From Galbitalea soli (GTDB taxonomy: Bacteria > Actinomycetota > Actinomycetes > Actinomycetales > Microbacteriaceae): DNA of 64,000 bases. Under the pieces are notes generated by a model that searched no databases, had not been told where the DNA came from, and worked only from the letters and a program-made list of their open reading frames with translations. The translations under genes were made by a program, and so were the position numbers. This document shows, piece by piece, positions 22,055 through 30,342 of the stretch; positions within the stretch are counted from its first letter, which is position 1; every line of letters begins with the position of its first letter. The stretch lies in assembly GCF_010686725.1 (NCBI RefSeq), contig NZ_JAAGWZ010000001.1, positions 1,178,001 to 1,242,000 on the forward strand, written 5' to 3'.

Positions 22055-22411
22055 ATGACCGTCGTTCCACCCGGCCCCGACCAGCCGAACCCGCAGCCGC
22101 AGAACCCCTACATTCAGGCGCAGCCCGTCTACCTGGTCGCTCAGCCGAAAGGGCTCAGCGTGACGAGCCTCGTGCTGGGACTCGTCTCCATCTTCTTCGG
22201 CTTCACCTTCTTCGTGCCGCTCACCGGGCTCATCCTCGGCATTCTCGGTGTTCGGCGGGAGCCCGCGGGGCGGGGAATGGCGATCGCCGGGTCGGTCCTC
22301 AGCGGCATCATGCTGCTCGGGTGGGTGATCGTCGCCGGGTTCTTCGTGCTGTTCTGGCTCGGGCTGGCGGGCGCGACCGGTGCCGCGGTGCTCAACTCAC
22401 CGAGCCAGTAG
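22055..22411 (+). CDS. Small DUF4190-type membrane protein
   Basis: 118 residues. The N-terminus is rich in Pro, Gln and Asn (NPQPQNPYIQAQPVYLV), followed by two helices at about 37-60 and 85-110 with LGLVSIFFGFTFFVPLTGLI and GRGMAIAGSVLSGIMLLGW, the DUF4190 pattern. ATG 22055 follows GGAGG by 7 bases. Function is unknown. It converges on the macrodomain gene with a 10-bp gap. Confidence 0.85.
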   Translation: MTVVPPGPDQPNPQPQNPYIQAQPVYLVAQPKGLSVTSLVLGLVSIFFGFTFFVPLTGLILGILGVRREPAGRGMAIAGSVLSGIMLLGWVIVAGFFVLFWLGLAGATGAAVLNSPSQ

Positions 22412-22421
22412 GGCTGCGCGG

Positions 22422-22934
22422 TCAGCGCGCGAGCGCGTCGCGGAGGACTCGTTCGTCGGCGGCGCTGTGGGCGACGAGCGTGATGGTGCGGAGCGACGTG
22501 GAGGGGTGGGCGGTCATCCACTGGCGTATCGCGCCGACCGCGACACCGGCCGCCGCCTGCGCCGGATACCCGTAGGCACCGGTCGAGATCGCCGGGAAGG
22601 CGATGGACGTCATTCCCTCGGCGAGGTCGAGGCTGTGGCGGTAGCAGTCGGCGAGCAGTTCGGCCGCTCGATGGGGTTCGTGCTCGCGGTACACGGGGCC
22701 GACGGTGTGGATGATCATCCGTGCGGTCGCGATGCCGAACGCCGCGGTGCTCTTGGCCTCGCCCACTCGCGCACCTCCCAAGCTGCGGCAGGCCGCCAGC
22801 AGCTGTGGTCCCGCGGCCCTGTGAATGGCGCCATCGACCCCGCCCCCACCGAGCAGGCTGGGGTTCGCCGCGTTCACGATCGCGTCGGCGGGAAACCGCG
22901 TGATGTCACCCAGGTGAACGGTGAGATCGGTCAT
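22422..22934 (-). CDS. Macrodomain protein (O-acetyl-ADP-ribose deacetylase-like)
   Basis: 170 residues, a single macrodomain. Diagnostic stretches are [20 protein letters not shown] without its first residue ([19 protein letters not shown]), [18 protein letters not shown], and [18 protein letters not shown]. These give the ADP-ribose pocket with the catalytic Asn/Asp-Gly-Ala layout of the YmdB/MacroD class. ATG 22934 begins the domain exactly. It is divergent from the lipoprotein array with 93 bp between start codons, and has no evident functional link to it. Confidence 0.93.
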   Translation of the reverse strand: MTDLTVHLGDITRFPADAIVNAANPSLLGGGGVDGAIHRAAGPQLLAACRSLGGARVGEAKSTAAFGIATARMIIHTVGPVYREHEPHRAAELLADCYRHSLDLAEGMTSIAFPAISTGAYGYPAQAAAGVAVGAIRQWMTAHPSTSLRTITLVAHSAADERVLRDALAR

Positions 22935-22981
22935 GACACGCACTCTAAGCCCGGTCGTCGTCTCCTCCCCAGCCCTGCCTG

Positions 22982-23012
22982 TTGATAATTCCGGCCTCGA
23001 GGCGGCGATACT
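22982..23012 (+). promoter_or_regulatory. Candidate promoter of the lipoprotein array
   Basis: TTGATA (22982-22987) and GATACT (23007-23012) are separated by 19 bp, a little long for a housekeeping promoter. It is the only plausible promoter in the gap before the first array gene, whose ATG lies 15 bp after the -10. The transcript would then have a very short leader with no clear ribosome site. No other intergenic space exists in the next 9.5 kb. Confidence 0.35.
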
Positions 23013-23027
23013 GCCTACCGTGCTGGG

Positions 23028-23648
23028 ATGCCGCCGCACCGCAGACCAGTCCCGGCCCTGATCGTTTCTCTCCTCATCGTCGCGATGGTGGCCGGATGCA
23101 CCGACGCACCTCCCCGGCCCCTGCACCTGTCTCCCCCGCCGACGCACAGCAGCCCACCCACGACAACTGCGGCTGAGCCGCCTTTACCCCGCCAGCTCCC
23201 CGTCTCGGTCGCGAGTACTGATGCCGAGGTGCTGACCGCGGCGACGAATGCATACACGGGGTATGTGCTGGCCGCGGAGAGATTGATGCACGGTAGCGAC
23301 ACAGACCTGCAGACTCTGCGCGACTGGACCACAACGAAGTTCGGCGACTCCGAGATCGAGGGAACGCGGGCCTGGCTCGCGAAGGGGAAGCGGCTTGTCG
23401 GCGCCTCCGTCGTGTCCGACTTCCACTTGCTGGATCGGCAGAACAAGGGAGGGGTCGTCATCGCCGTCGTCTTCAGTTGCGTCGACCTCAGCCGCACTCG
23501 CGTCGTCACTAGGACTAGTCAGCAGGCGGCGACACCTAGCGACACATCCAAGTTGACCATGCAGGTCAGCCTCCGCCAATCGCATCCGGGCGTCGCGCAA
23601 CTTGCGGTCGATAGGGTTGTCGCTCTAGCGAAGGTGGACCGGTGCTAG
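23028..23648 (+). CDS. Array lipoprotein A1
   Basis: 206 residues. The signal peptide ends in the lipobox VAGC (Cys 24), so the protein should be lipid-anchored on the outer face of the membrane. The constant block [19 protein letters not shown] and a Pro/Thr linker lead to [20 protein letters not shown], shared by nearly all A proteins. The C-terminal domain (about 65-206) has an alpha/beta pattern that could be an NTF2-like fold (inference). It contains a Cys in FSCVDLS, and Cys is also the very last residue, which suggests a disulfide. Its variable part is nearly identical to that of A3. It is first in the array, has its own signal-peptide version, and overlaps B1 by 7 bp. Confidence 0.85.
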   Translation: MPPHRRPVPALIVSLLIVAMVAGCTDAPPRPLHLSPPPTHSSPPTTTAAEPPLPRQLPVSVASTDAEVLTAATNAYTGYVLAAERLMHGSDTDLQTLRDWTTTKFGDSEIEGTRAWLAKGKRLVGASVVSDFHLLDRQNKGGVVIAVVFSCVDLSRTRVVTRTSQQAATPSDTSKLTMQVSLRQSHPGVAQLAVDRVVALAKVDRC

Positions 23649-24454
23649 GGCTCGCAATCGGTGTCGCTCTGCTTCTTGGCCACCAATCGATCAGCACTGG
23701 CGCGCAACCCGACCGAGGCCAATCCTGCGGCGTTCGTGCGTCCATCGAACGGGAATGCAAGGTGACGGCGCGGAAGCAATCCGCAGCGGTCAGTCTGAGC
23801 CTCACGGTTCTGGAGCGGCGACGAGCCCATCCGTCATCATCGCCGGCGCACGTCGCGGTCGTTGAGGATGCACCCCTCGCGTCGTGGCGAACCACTGAGT
23901 TCAGCGACAAGCCGCGATGCCTTCCCACCAAGGGCAGCACAAGTCGTAAGCCGCTGAAATGCCCCTACCCCACCTTGACCATCAAGGATCTCGCCATATT
24001 CAAACCTCAAGCCGGAATCGCAATGTCCGAACCCGGCTGGTGGGCGGCCCTCAACCTACCCGCGAACTTCTATGCGCTCACCCCGTCCGAGATTCAGAAG
24101 GGAGTGTTGAAGAAGTTCGACGTCGAAGTCCACTTCTACCCGGTCGCCTGGCATTGGGACTACGGCGACGGAACGACCACCACCACCACGGCCCCCGGCG
24201 CGAGCTGGGCGGCCCAGGGTCTCCCCGATCTGACCACCACACCCACCAGCCACCGCTACCGAGAACGCGGCACGGTGATTGCCACGCTCACCGTCGACAT
24301 GGCCGCCGAATACCGATTCGACAACGGCGACTGGATACCCGTCTCAGGCACGATCGCGGTGCACCCACCAGCCATCCACCTTCGGATCTACAGCGTGCAC
24401 ACCGTGCTCGTAAACCCCAACTGCCCACCCGACCCGAGAGGAACCGGATGCTGA
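23642..24454 (+). CDS. Array exported protein B1 with PKD-like C-terminal half
   Basis: 270 residues from GTG 23642, inside the Cys-stop of A1 (GTGCTAG), with AAGGTGG just upstream. A hydrophobic N-terminus ([12 protein letters not shown]) acts as a signal or anchor. The variable region (about 25-85) has two Cys (SCGVRASIEREC). The constant half begins near LAIFKPQAGIAMSEPGWWAA and has the PKD-type strand AWHWDYGDGTTTT, a loop GASWAAQGLPDLTTTPTSHR, TVDMAAEYRFDNGDW and VHTVLVNPNC. The tail CPPDPRGTGC may close a disulfide loop. The N-terminal type matches B3; the middle matches B4. Confidence 0.85.
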   Translation: MLGLAIGVALLLGHQSISTGAQPDRGQSCGVRASIERECKVTARKQSAAVSLSLTVLERRRAHPSSSPAHVAVVEDAPLASWRTTEFSDKPRCLPTKGSTSRKPLKCPYPTLTIKDLAIFKPQAGIAMSEPGWWAALNLPANFYALTPSEIQKGVLKKFDVEVHFYPVAWHWDYGDGTTTTTTAPGASWAAQGLPDLTTTPTSHRYRERGTVIATLTVDMAAEYRFDNGDWIPVSGTIAVHPPAIHLRIYSVHTVLVNPNCPPDPRGTGC

Positions 24455-25056
24455 ACCCTCACCGCAAACACACTCGCGCCATCGTGGGCGGCATCCTCGC
24501 GAGCATCCTCCTCGCCGGCTGCTCCGACGCACCACCCCGGCCCCTGCACCTGACGCCCGCGCCAACCCACACTGCCGAGCAGCAAGTCCCGCCAGCGCCG
24601 CGCGAAATATCGCTCAGGAGCACGGACTCCGAAGTGCTCGCTTCAGCAACGGCGGCATTCTCGGGATACGTTGCGGCGAGCGATCAGCTTTCAGCGAATC
24701 CCCACTTGGGCCTGCGCACATTGGCGCCTTGGGTTACCCACGACATGTACCTCGCAGAGAGCGCCGACTTCGACCGGTCGGTTAAATCCGGAGAGCGACT
24801 CGTCGGCGCGACAAGACTCAGCCAGTTCGTTGTGCAGGGAAAGCCCCGCCAGATGGGAACAGAGCTACTCGTAAACCTCTTTGTTTGCATGGATATCTCT
24901 GACGTGGCCCATGTCGGGGCATCGGGAGAGAAACTCCCGCGGACGGGCCCGCTCGTGACATTTGTGGTGCGCGTCGTACTCGCTCAGAGCCCTGCGACGG
25001 CGCATCGTCTCGCGGTCAAGGAGGTGGACGGATGGGCACGGGCCGATCATTGTTAG
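24448..25056 (+). CDS. Array lipoprotein A2
   Basis: 202 residues. ATG 24448 sits in the B1 stop (ATGCTGA), preceded by the ribosome site GAGAGGA that also encodes the B1 tail. Lipobox LLAGC (Cys 25), then [20 protein letters not shown]. The variable domain is the most divergent of the A set: it keeps the spacing of the others (WVTHDMYLAESADFDRSVKS, GERLVGATRLSQFV) and the Cys pair (FVCMDIS and terminal HC) but little else. Its partner B2 is likewise the most divergent at the N-terminus. Confidence 0.83.
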   Translation: MLNPHRKHTRAIVGGILASILLAGCSDAPPRPLHLTPAPTHTAEQQVPPAPREISLRSTDSEVLASATAAFSGYVAASDQLSANPHLGLRTLAPWVTHDMYLAESADFDRSVKSGERLVGATRLSQFVVQGKPRQMGTELLVNLFVCMDISDVAHVGASGEKLPRTGPLVTFVVRVVLAQSPATAHRLAVKEVDGWARADHC

Positions 25057-25868
25057 TCGCAGTACTCCTAGCAATATCGACTCACTTTATTAGCGCGCCG
25101 TCGCGCGCGGACGCGAGTAGCGCAATCAGCCCCTGCAACAGGACCGAATGGCAGTCTGGATCCTGTTCCGTCAAGGGAACGCTGACGGGCGACCATGTCG
25201 CGCTCGACGCAGCGATGCATTCGAATGCAACGTCTTACGGTCCGCGAGCGCAGCCAGCGCACCCAGCCCCGAGCGCCCCACTCGCCGATGAAATGGTGCC
25301 CTATAAATGGGGGCTCTGTCTGCCCAAGCAATACTCGGGACACGCGATTCCAGTGAAGTGCCCGGCCAAAAAACCGAAGGCCCGCACCGTCACACTGCAC
25401 GACTTGGCGACCTTCAAACCCGAGGCGGGCATCGCGATGTCCGAACCCGGGTGGTCGGCAGCGCTCAACCTGCCCGCCAACTTTTACGCCCTCACCCCCT
25501 CCGAGATCGAGAAGGGCACGCTTCTCAGGAAAACCGCCGAGGTCCACTTCTACCCGGTCGCCTGGCATTGGAACTACGGCGACGGCACCACCACGACGTA
25601 TTCCAGTCCCGGCGCGAGCTGGGCCGCCCAGGGTCTCCCCGATCTGACTACCACCCCCACCAGCCACCGCTATCAACACCGGGGAAGCGTCACCGCCACG
25701 CTCACCGTCGACATGGCCGCCGAATACCGATTCGACAACGGCGAGTGGATCCGTGTCTCAGGAACAATCGCAGTGCATCCCGCGCCGATTCACCTTCGGA
25801 TCTACAGCGTGCACACCGTGCTCGTGAACCCCGACTGCCCACCCGACCCGCGAGGAACCGGATGCTGA
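25050..25868 (+). CDS. Array exported protein B2 with PKD-like C-terminal half
   Basis: About 272 residues. TTG 25050 gives the 7-bp overlap TTGTTAG seen at the other A-B junctions; ATG 25032 in frame upstream is the alternative and would add six residues (MGTGRS). Signal peptide LVAVLLAISTHFISAPSRAD. The variable region has a Cys pair (SPCNRTEWQSGSCSVKG), VALDAAMHSN, and a second pair around LCLPKQYSGHAIPVKCP. The constant half starts at VTLHDLATFKPEAGIAMSEP and includes AWHWNYGDGTTTT. The tail is CPPDPRGTGC. Confidence 0.83.
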   Translation: MLVAVLLAISTHFISAPSRADASSAISPCNRTEWQSGSCSVKGTLTGDHVALDAAMHSNATSYGPRAQPAHPAPSAPLADEMVPYKWGLCLPKQYSGHAIPVKCPAKKPKARTVTLHDLATFKPEAGIAMSEPGWSAALNLPANFYALTPSEIEKGTLLRKTAEVHFYPVAWHWNYGDGTTTTYSSPGASWAAQGLPDLTTTPTSHRYQHRGSVTATLTVDMAAEYRFDNGEWIRVSGTIAVHPAPIHLRIYSVHTVLVNPDCPPDPRGTGC

Positions 25869-26479
25869 GCCGATCCAACGCGACCGCGGCCGCCTTGCTA
25901 CTCACGCTCGCCCTGCTATTGCAGGGATGCACCGACGCACCACCTCGCCCTCTGCATTTGACACCCGCGGCGACGCACACCATTGCATCCGCGACGACCG
26001 CGGCTGAGCCGCCTTTGCCTCGCCAGCTCCCGGTGTCGGTGGCGAGTACCGATGCCGAGGTGCTCGCGGCGGCGACGAATGCGTACACGGGGTATGTGCT
26101 GGCCGCGGAGAGACTGATGCACGGTAGCGACACAGACCTGCAGATTCTGCGCGACTGGACCACAACGAAGTTCGGCGACTCCGAGATCGAGGGAACGCGG
26201 GCGTGGCTCGCGAAGGGGAAGCGGCTTGTCGGCGCCTCCGTCGTGTCCGACTTCCACTTGCTGGATCGGCAAAGCAAGGGAGGTGTCGTCATTGCCGTCG
26301 TCTTCAGTTGCGTCGACCTCAGCCACACTCGCGTCGTCACTAAGACTGTCCAGCCAACGGCGAGACCCAGCGACACAACCAAGTTGACAATGCAGGTCAG
26401 CGTCCGCCAGTCGCAGCCGGGCGTTGCGCGACTTGCGGTCGATGGCGTCGTCGCTCTGGCAAAGGTAGACCGGTGCTAG
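25862..26479 (+). CDS. Array lipoprotein A3
   Basis: 205 residues. Lipobox LLLQGC (Cys 23), a signal-peptide version shared only with A7. After [19 protein letters not shown] the variable domain is almost the same as in A1 ([39 protein letters not shown]), with only scattered substitutions. This shows a recent duplication or gene conversion that covered the variable block but not the signal peptide. It ends VDRC and overlaps B3 as GTGCTAG. Confidence 0.84.
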   Translation: MLSRSNATAAALLLTLALLLQGCTDAPPRPLHLTPAATHTIASATTAAEPPLPRQLPVSVASTDAEVLAAATNAYTGYVLAAERLMHGSDTDLQILRDWTTTKFGDSEIEGTRAWLAKGKRLVGASVVSDFHLLDRQSKGGVVIAVVFSCVDLSHTRVVTKTVQPTARPSDTTKLTMQVSVRQSQPGVARLAVDGVVALAKVDRC

Positions 26480-26873
26480 GCCTCGCAATCGGTGTCGCTC
26501 TGCTTCTCGGCCATCAATCGATCAGTGCTGGCGCGCAACCCGACCGAGGTTCATCCTGCGGCGTTCGTGCGTCCATAGAACGGGAATGCAAGGTAACGGC
26601 GCGAAAGCAATCCGCAGCGGTCAGTCTGAGCCTGACGGTCCTCGAGCGGCGACGAGCGCATCCAACACCCCTGCCAGTCCCGGCGCGAGCTGGGCCGCCC
26701 AGGGTCTCCCCGAAGTGACCACTACGCCCACCAGCCACCGCTATCGACACCGCGGAGCCGTCAGCGGAACGCTCACAGTGCATCCACCATCCGTCCGCCT
26801 CCGGATCTACAGCGTGCACACCGTTCTCGTAAACCGTGACTGCCCACCCGACCCGAGAGGACCCAGATGCTGA
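26473..26873 (+). pseudogene. Decayed array gene B3 with internal deletions
   Basis: The first 65 codons match B1 ([20 protein letters not shown], then the Cys pair). After GAGCGGCGACGAGCGCATCC (about 26643-26662) the sequence jumps to the end of the PKD-like region (PGASWAAQGLPEVTTTPTSH), losing about 0.3 kb and the reading frame. The 5' frame stops at 26718. A second deletion joins HRGAV to SGTLTVHPPSVRLRI, removing TATLTVDMAAEYRFDNGDW and neighbouring residues, apparently at a short CCGTCA homology. The last part, with CPPDPRGPRC and the ATGCTGA overlap to A4, is intact, so the A4 ribosome site is kept although coupling from B3 is broken. Confidence 0.85.
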
Positions 26874-27490
26874 ACCCTCACCGCAAACACATTCGCGCCA
26901 TCGTGTGCGGCATCCTCGCGAGCATCCTCATCGCCGGCTGCTCCGACGCACCTCCCCGGCCCCTGCACCTGTCTCCCCCGCCGACGCACAGCAGCGCGCC
27001 CACGACAACTGCGGCTGAGCCGCCACTTCCCCGTCAGATCCCGGTCTCGGTGGCGAGTACTGATGCCGAGGTGCTGGCCGCGGCGACGAATGCGTACACG
27101 GGGTATGTCATGCTCGTCGATCGCCTCATGCACCGCACGGAGACGAACCTGGCGCTGGTGCTCGACAGAACGACGCCGGCATTTGGGGCGAGCGACGTGC
27201 GAGATGGGAGGGCATGGCTCGCCAAGCCTCAACGACTCATCGGCAACACACTCGTGTCGCACTTCTACCTCATCGACCGGGCCAACAGTCACGGGAGAGT
27301 CACTGCCACGCTCATCGCGTGCGTCGACACTACGCAGTCCAAAGTCGTTGACCGCAAAGGCATCACGATCGTCGGAGAATCCGTACAAGACCGGAAGACC
27401 TTCCTCATCGAACTGCGTGAGAGAACGACAGGAGTGTCGGAACTCCTCATCGACTCGAACACCGCTGATGCCGTGGTGGATCGTTGCTAG
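26867..27490 (+). CDS. Array lipoprotein A4
   Basis: 207 residues. Signal peptide MLNPHRKHIRAIVCGILASI with lipobox LIAGC (Cys 25); an extra Cys lies in the hydrophobic core. The constant linker ends at [20 protein letters not shown]. The variable domain is its own type (RTTPAFGASDVRDGRAWLAK, LIGNTLVSHFYLIDRANSHG), keeping Cys in IACVDTT and the terminal VDRC. Because B3 upstream ends early at 26718, A4 probably relies on its own ribosome site GAGAGGA. Confidence 0.84.
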   Translation: MLNPHRKHIRAIVCGILASILIAGCSDAPPRPLHLSPPPTHSSAPTTTAAEPPLPRQIPVSVASTDAEVLAAATNAYTGYVMLVDRLMHRTETNLALVLDRTTPAFGASDVRDGRAWLAKPQRLIGNTLVSHFYLIDRANSHGRVTATLIACVDTTQSKVVDRKGITIVGESVQDRKTFLIELRERTTGVSELLIDSNTADAVVDRC

Positions 27491-28293
27491 TCGCCGCGCT
27501 CGCGCTCGCAGCGGCACTCGGAGCGCACACAATAGTTCCCGTCGCGGTAGACAGAGGAGCCCCGTGCGAGGCATGGGCCTTCCGAACTACATCATGCGAC
27601 TCAACTGCGCGCGCGACAAAAACTGATGTCCGCATCGAGGTCACCGTTCACAAGTATCGGAAGACCCCGCGTAAAGGGGCACCGGTGCATGTCGCTGTCG
27701 TTGAGGATGCACCCCTCGCGTCGTGGCGAACCACTGAGTTCAGCGACAAGCCGCGATGCCTTCCCACCAAGGGCAGCACAAGTCGTAAGCCGCTGAAGTG
27801 CCCCTACCCCACCTTGACCCTCAAGGATCTCGCCATATTCAAACCTGAAGCCGGAATCGCAATGTCCGAACCCGGCTGGTGGGCGGCCCTCAACTTACCC
27901 GCGAACTTCTACGCCCTCACACCTTCCGAAATCCAGAAGGGAGTGCTGAAGAAATTCGACGTCGAAGTCCACTTCTATCCGGTCGCCTGGCATTGGGATT
28001 ATGGCGACGGCACCACCACGACCTCTTCCAGTCCCGGCGCGAGCTGGGCCACCCAAGGTCTCCCGGAGCTGACCACCACACCCACCAGCCACCGCTACCG
28101 ACACCGGGGAGCCGTCACCGCCACGCTCACCGTCGACATGGCCGCCGAATACCGGTTCGACAACGGCGATTGGATACCCGTCAGCGGAACGATCGCGGTG
28201 CACCCACCACCCATCCACCTTCGGATCTACAGCGTGCACACCGTGCTTGTAAACCCCGACTTCCCACCCGACGCGAGAGGAACCGGATGCTGA
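27484..28293 (+). CDS. Array exported protein B4 with PKD-like C-terminal half
   Basis: 269 residues from TTG 27484 in the overlap TTGCTAG. The signal peptide LVAALALAAALGAHTIVPVA lacks a basic N-terminus, like B1. The variable part has the Cys pair PCEAWAFRTTSC. From VVEDAPLASWRTTEFSDKPR onward it is nearly the same as B1 (including the IQKGVLKKFDVEVHF version of the motif), so a conversion boundary falls near residue 70. The tail reads DFPPDARGTGC: the first tail Cys is replaced by Phe, so the tail disulfide cannot form here. Confidence 0.84.
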   Translation: MLVAALALAAALGAHTIVPVAVDRGAPCEAWAFRTTSCDSTARATKTDVRIEVTVHKYRKTPRKGAPVHVAVVEDAPLASWRTTEFSDKPRCLPTKGSTSRKPLKCPYPTLTLKDLAIFKPEAGIAMSEPGWWAALNLPANFYALTPSEIQKGVLKKFDVEVHFYPVAWHWDYGDGTTTTSSSPGASWATQGLPELTTTPTSHRYRHRGAVTATLTVDMAAEYRFDNGDWIPVSGTIAVHPPPIHLRIYSVHTVLVNPDFPPDARGTGC

Positions 28294-28910
28294 ACACTCA
28301 CCGCAAACACATTCCCGCCATCGTGTGCGGCATCCTCGCGAGCATCCTCATCGCCGGCTGCTCCGACGCACCACCCCGGCCCCTGCACCTGTCGCCCCCG
28401 CCGACGCACAGCATCACACCCACGACGAACCCCGCTGAGCCGCCACTCCCCCGCCAGATCCCGGTGTCGGTGGCGAGCACCGACGCAGACGTTTTCGCGG
28501 CCGCCGCCGCGGCGTACACCGGGTATGTCAAGGTGGATGAAGAGCTGCTGAAAGACAGCAAACTGCCAGCATCAGCCATGCTCGGGTGGACCACTCCGCA
28601 ATTTGGCGCGAGCGAGATTCGCGAGGTGTCGAAGAGTCGAGATGCAGGTCGACGCTTGGTCGGCAACTTGTCCGTGTCGGAGTTTCACCTCCTTTCCCGG
28701 AAGAACGTGGACGGGAGAGTTCGTGCTGTTCTTTTCGCGTGCGCGGATGCCTCGCATTCGAAGTACCTGGAATCGAATGGGCGAAACGCGAGACCAGCAG
28801 ATGCGGCCCTCCGAATCGCGGTCAAAGTGGATCTGAGGCAACTCAACGCGGGCTCGGCGAATCTACTCGTGAACGATGTCATTGGCGTGGCGCGGGTGGG
28901 CAAGTGTTGA
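28287..28910 (+). CDS. Array lipoprotein A5
   Basis: 207 residues. Lipobox LIAGC (Cys 25) and linker [20 protein letters not shown]. The variable domain is of the type shared with A6 and A7: KVDEELLKDSKLPASAMLGW, TTPQFGASEIREVSKSRDAG, FACADASHSKYLESNGRNAR, VKVDLRQLNAGSANLLVND. It ends VARVGKC. It overlaps B5 as GTGTTGA, with GGGTGGG just before the B5 start. Confidence 0.84.
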   Translation: MLNTHRKHIPAIVCGILASILIAGCSDAPPRPLHLSPPPTHSITPTTNPAEPPLPRQIPVSVASTDADVFAAAAAAYTGYVKVDEELLKDSKLPASAMLGWTTPQFGASEIREVSKSRDAGRRLVGNLSVSEFHLLSRKNVDGRVRAVLFACADASHSKYLESNGRNARPADAALRIAVKVDLRQLNAGSANLLVNDVIGVARVGKC

Positions 28911-29725
28911 CGACCTGGCACGCTTTGGCGGTCGCTGTGATGACAATCCTGCCGACCGCGACGCCCGGACACGAAATGAGCTCGCATTGCGGCTCGTCAT
29001 GGGTTTATGGGCAGACGTGCGAGATGTCCGCCGTCACGAGAGACAGTGACGTAGCGCTCGATGCAACCGTTCGGAGCGACGAAGCGAAACGACGGTCAAC
29101 TCGATCCCCTGTGTCCACGTTTGTGAGTGCCACGCCGAAGGCGAAGTCTCCATACGGCGGGAATCGCTGCATGCCCGTCTACCTCCACGGATACACCGGG
29201 CCACTGAAGTGCCCTACCCCGACGAAGACGCCGAAGGCTCGCACCGTCACCCTGCACGACTTGGCGACCTTCAAACCCGAGGCGGGCATCGCGATCAGCG
29301 AACCCGGGTGGTGGGCAGCGCTCAACCTACCCGCCAACTTCTACGCCCTCACCCCCTCCGAGATCGAGAAGGGCACACTCCTCAAGAAAACCGCCGAGGT
29401 TCACTTCTACCCCGTCGCCTGGCATTGGAACTACGGCGACGGCACCACCGCGACCTCTTCCAGTCCTGGCGCGAGCTGGGCCACCCAAGGTCTCCCCGAG
29501 CTGACCACCACACCCACCAGTCACCGCTACCGAGAACGCGGCACGGTGACTGCGACGCTCACCGTCGACATGGCCGCCGAATACCGATTCGACAACGGCG
29601 ACTGGATACCCGTCTCAGGCACCATCGCCGTGCACCCGCCACCCATCCACCTTCGGATCTACCGCGTGCACACCGTGCTCGTGAACCCCGACTGCCCACC
29701 CGACCCGAGCGGAACCGGATGCTGA
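28904..29725 (+). CDS. Array exported protein B5 with PKD-like C-terminal half
   Basis: 273 residues from GTG 28904. Signal peptide LTTWHALAVAVMTILPTATP. The variable region has the Cys pair HCGSSWVYGQTCEMS and the motif RDSDVALDATVRSDEAKRR, related to B6 and B7. A segment GGNRCMPVYLHGYTGPLKC is shared almost exactly with B7. The constant half carries AWHWNYGDGTTATSSSPGAS, and RIYRVHTVLV has Arg where the others have Ser. The tail is CPPDPSGTGC. Confidence 0.84.
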   Translation: MLTTWHALAVAVMTILPTATPGHEMSSHCGSSWVYGQTCEMSAVTRDSDVALDATVRSDEAKRRSTRSPVSTFVSATPKAKSPYGGNRCMPVYLHGYTGPLKCPTPTKTPKARTVTLHDLATFKPEAGIAISEPGWWAALNLPANFYALTPSEIEKGTLLKKTAEVHFYPVAWHWNYGDGTTATSSSPGASWATQGLPELTTTPTSHRYRERGTVTATLTVDMAAEYRFDNGDWIPVSGTIAVHPPPIHLRIYRVHTVLVNPDCPPDPSGTGC

Positions 29726-30342
29726 ACCCTCACCCCAAACACACTCGCGCCATCCTGTGCGGCATCCTCGCGAGCATCCTCCTCGCCGGCTGCTCCGACG
29801 CACCACCCCGGCCCCTACACCTCTCACCCCCGCCGACGCACAGCATCACACGCACGACGAACACCGGTCAGCCGCCACTTCCCCGTCAGATCCGCGTCTC
29901 GGTGGCGAGCACTGATGCGGAGGTGCTCGCGGCAGCGACGAATGCGTACACGGGATTCGTCATGATTGAAGACAGATTGCTGCAGAACAGTCGTGAGCCC
30001 GCCGGCTCCCTGATGGCGTGGGCCACCCCACAATTCGGCGCGAGTGAACAGCGCGAGTTGCAGAAGGCGCGAAACGCAGGCGAACACCTCGTGGGCAGAC
30101 TGTATGTCTCAGGGTTCGACCTACTTTCTCGCAAGAATGTGGCGGGAGCGGTTCGAGCAAAGCTGTTCGCTTGCGCGGATGCGACGCACTCGCAGTATCT
30201 CGACTCAAACGGTCGAAACGCGCGCAACCCGAAGTCCGCGCTGCGGGTCGCCGTCGAAGTGGACCTTCGACAACTTGTCGTGGGCGCCTCACCCCTTCTC
30301 GTGAACGGAGTCGACGGCGTCGCACGGGTGGGCAGATGTTGA
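29719..30342 (+). CDS. Array lipoprotein A6
   Basis: 207 residues. Lipobox LLAGC (Cys 25), linker [20 protein letters not shown]. Variable domain of the A5/A7 type: MIEDRLLQNSREPAGSLMAW, ATPQFGASEQRELQKARNAG, LLSRKNVAGAVRAKLFACAD and LDSNGRNARNPKSALRVAVE, ending VARVGRC. The junction to B6 is ATGTTGA, the only A-B junction of the array with an ATG start. Confidence 0.84.
   Translation: MLNPHPKHTRAILCGILASILLAGCSDAPPRPLHLSPPPTHSITRTTNTGQPPLPRQIRVSVASTDAEVLAAATNAYTGFVMIEDRLLQNSREPAGSLMAWATPQFGASEQRELQKARNAGEHLVGRLYVSGFDLLSRKNVAGAVRAKLFACADATHSQYLDSNGRNARNPKSALRVAVEVDLRQLVVGASPLLVNGVDGVARVGRC

Noticed and set aside
23959-24447. Long extensions upstream of A genes in the array that fuse into the preceding B region
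   Set aside because: They read the B gene in another frame; the lipoprotein signal and ribosome site place the starts at the ATG in ATGCTGA.
26586-26873. A separate 95-codon gene in the decayed B3 region
   Set aside because: Its first part is out-of-frame sequence of B3 and its second part is the tail of the PKD-like half, so it is a deletion product and not a new gene.
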